Of a stretch of DNA of 56,391 bases, positions 56,267-56,391 are shown piece by piece; positions within the stretch are counted from its first letter, which is position 1; every line of letters begins with the position of its first letter. The translations under genes were made by a program, and so were the position numbers. The notes beneath the pieces are model-generated. The model was not told the DNA's origin, searched no databases, and saw nothing but the letters and a program-made list of their open reading frames with translations. This DNA is from Desulfobacula sp. (lineage in GTDB: Bacteria; Desulfobacterota; Desulfobacteria; Desulfobacterales; Desulfobacteraceae), in the NCBI GenBank assembly GCA_018645325.1, contig JABGOU010000022.1:1-56391 (forward strand). The letters run 5' to 3'.

Positions 56267-56391
56267 TTAACCCTTTCGTTTCTTTTTAGTCCAGTGTCTC
56301 AATCCTGCCCGCATCCCGGCATCAACAATAGAATGGGTTGCAGTGGGACTGGAAAGAAATACAAAAAAATCCTGATTTTTTAACCTTTTCT
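56267..56391 (-). CDS. mnhG: MnhG/MrpG-like antiporter subunit, 3' part only
   Basis: The gene runs off the window. The last 40 codons read FFVFLSSPTATHSIVDAGMR and continue to a Lys/Arg-rich end, matching the last helix and tail of MrpG. It keeps the mrpG-(DUF4040)-mrpB-mrpC-mrpD order; mrpE and mrpF would be expected just outside. Confidence 0.85.
   Translation of the reverse strand, partial: KRLKNQDFFVFLSSPTATHSIVDAGMRAGLRHWTKKKRKG

Overview
The window is an AT-rich stretch of a bacterial chromosome that looks like a sulfate-reducing member of the Desulfobacterota (a Desulfobacula/Desulfobacter-like genome is my best guess). This rests on an ATP synthase locus without subunits a and c and with paired b/b' subunits, the zapA-6S RNA-rny order, a hydrogenase-related membrane complex, a DASS anion transporter and a TauE-type permease. 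No rRNA or tRNA gene is present, so the taxonomy is an inference.

Left third (1-20.5 kb), nearly all on the minus strand, is housekeeping. It runs from zapB/zapA, 6S RNA, rny and tyrS, through a GlmU-like uridylyltransferase next to the F1/b part of ATP synthase (atpF', F, H, A, G, D, C), to the cell-shape operon mreB-mreC-mreD-mrdA-rodA. It ends with a serine hydrolase, an LD-carboxypeptidase, a left-handed beta-helix protein and a cupin.

Middle (20.5-35 kb): a U32-family RNA-modification-type protein (plus strand) faces a universal stress protein - ClC channel - HTH/EIIA fusion operon. A HigBA toxin-antitoxin pair with a duplicated palindromic operator follows. Next is a six-gene operon (27.4-34.8 kb) for an energy-converting hydrogenase-related (Ehr/Hyf-like) complex. 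Its catalytic subunit lacks three of the four Ni-ligand cysteines, so it should not be a hydrogenase.

35-48 kb: a truncated PEP-synthase-like protein lies divergent to a receiver - histidine kinase - degenerate kinase - receiver cassette. These are followed by a DASS/SLC13 anion symporter, a CBS-domain protein, a remnant of trehalose-6-phosphate synthase, a TauE/SafE permease, glutamate dehydrogenase and the TrkA/TrkH K+ uptake pair.

48-56.4 kb (minus strand): an Mrp/Mbh-like cation/proton antiporter operon. It holds a partial MnhG, a DUF4040 protein, an MbhE-MnhB fusion, MnhC, three NuoL/M/N-type subunits, two small membrane proteins (one only 50 residues) and two tandem cyclic-nucleotide-fold proteins that lack the usual ligand residues.

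The most unusual DNA feature is a family of four 134-136 bp hairpin elements (20714, 43138, 45042, 48807). All lie in the same orientation, have 13-bp terminal inverted repeats starting GTAA, and are flanked by 8-bp direct repeats (two perfect, two 7/8). They are miniature transposable elements, probably mobilised by an IS66-type transposase encoded elsewhere. A different long palindromic element sits at 48140-48265.
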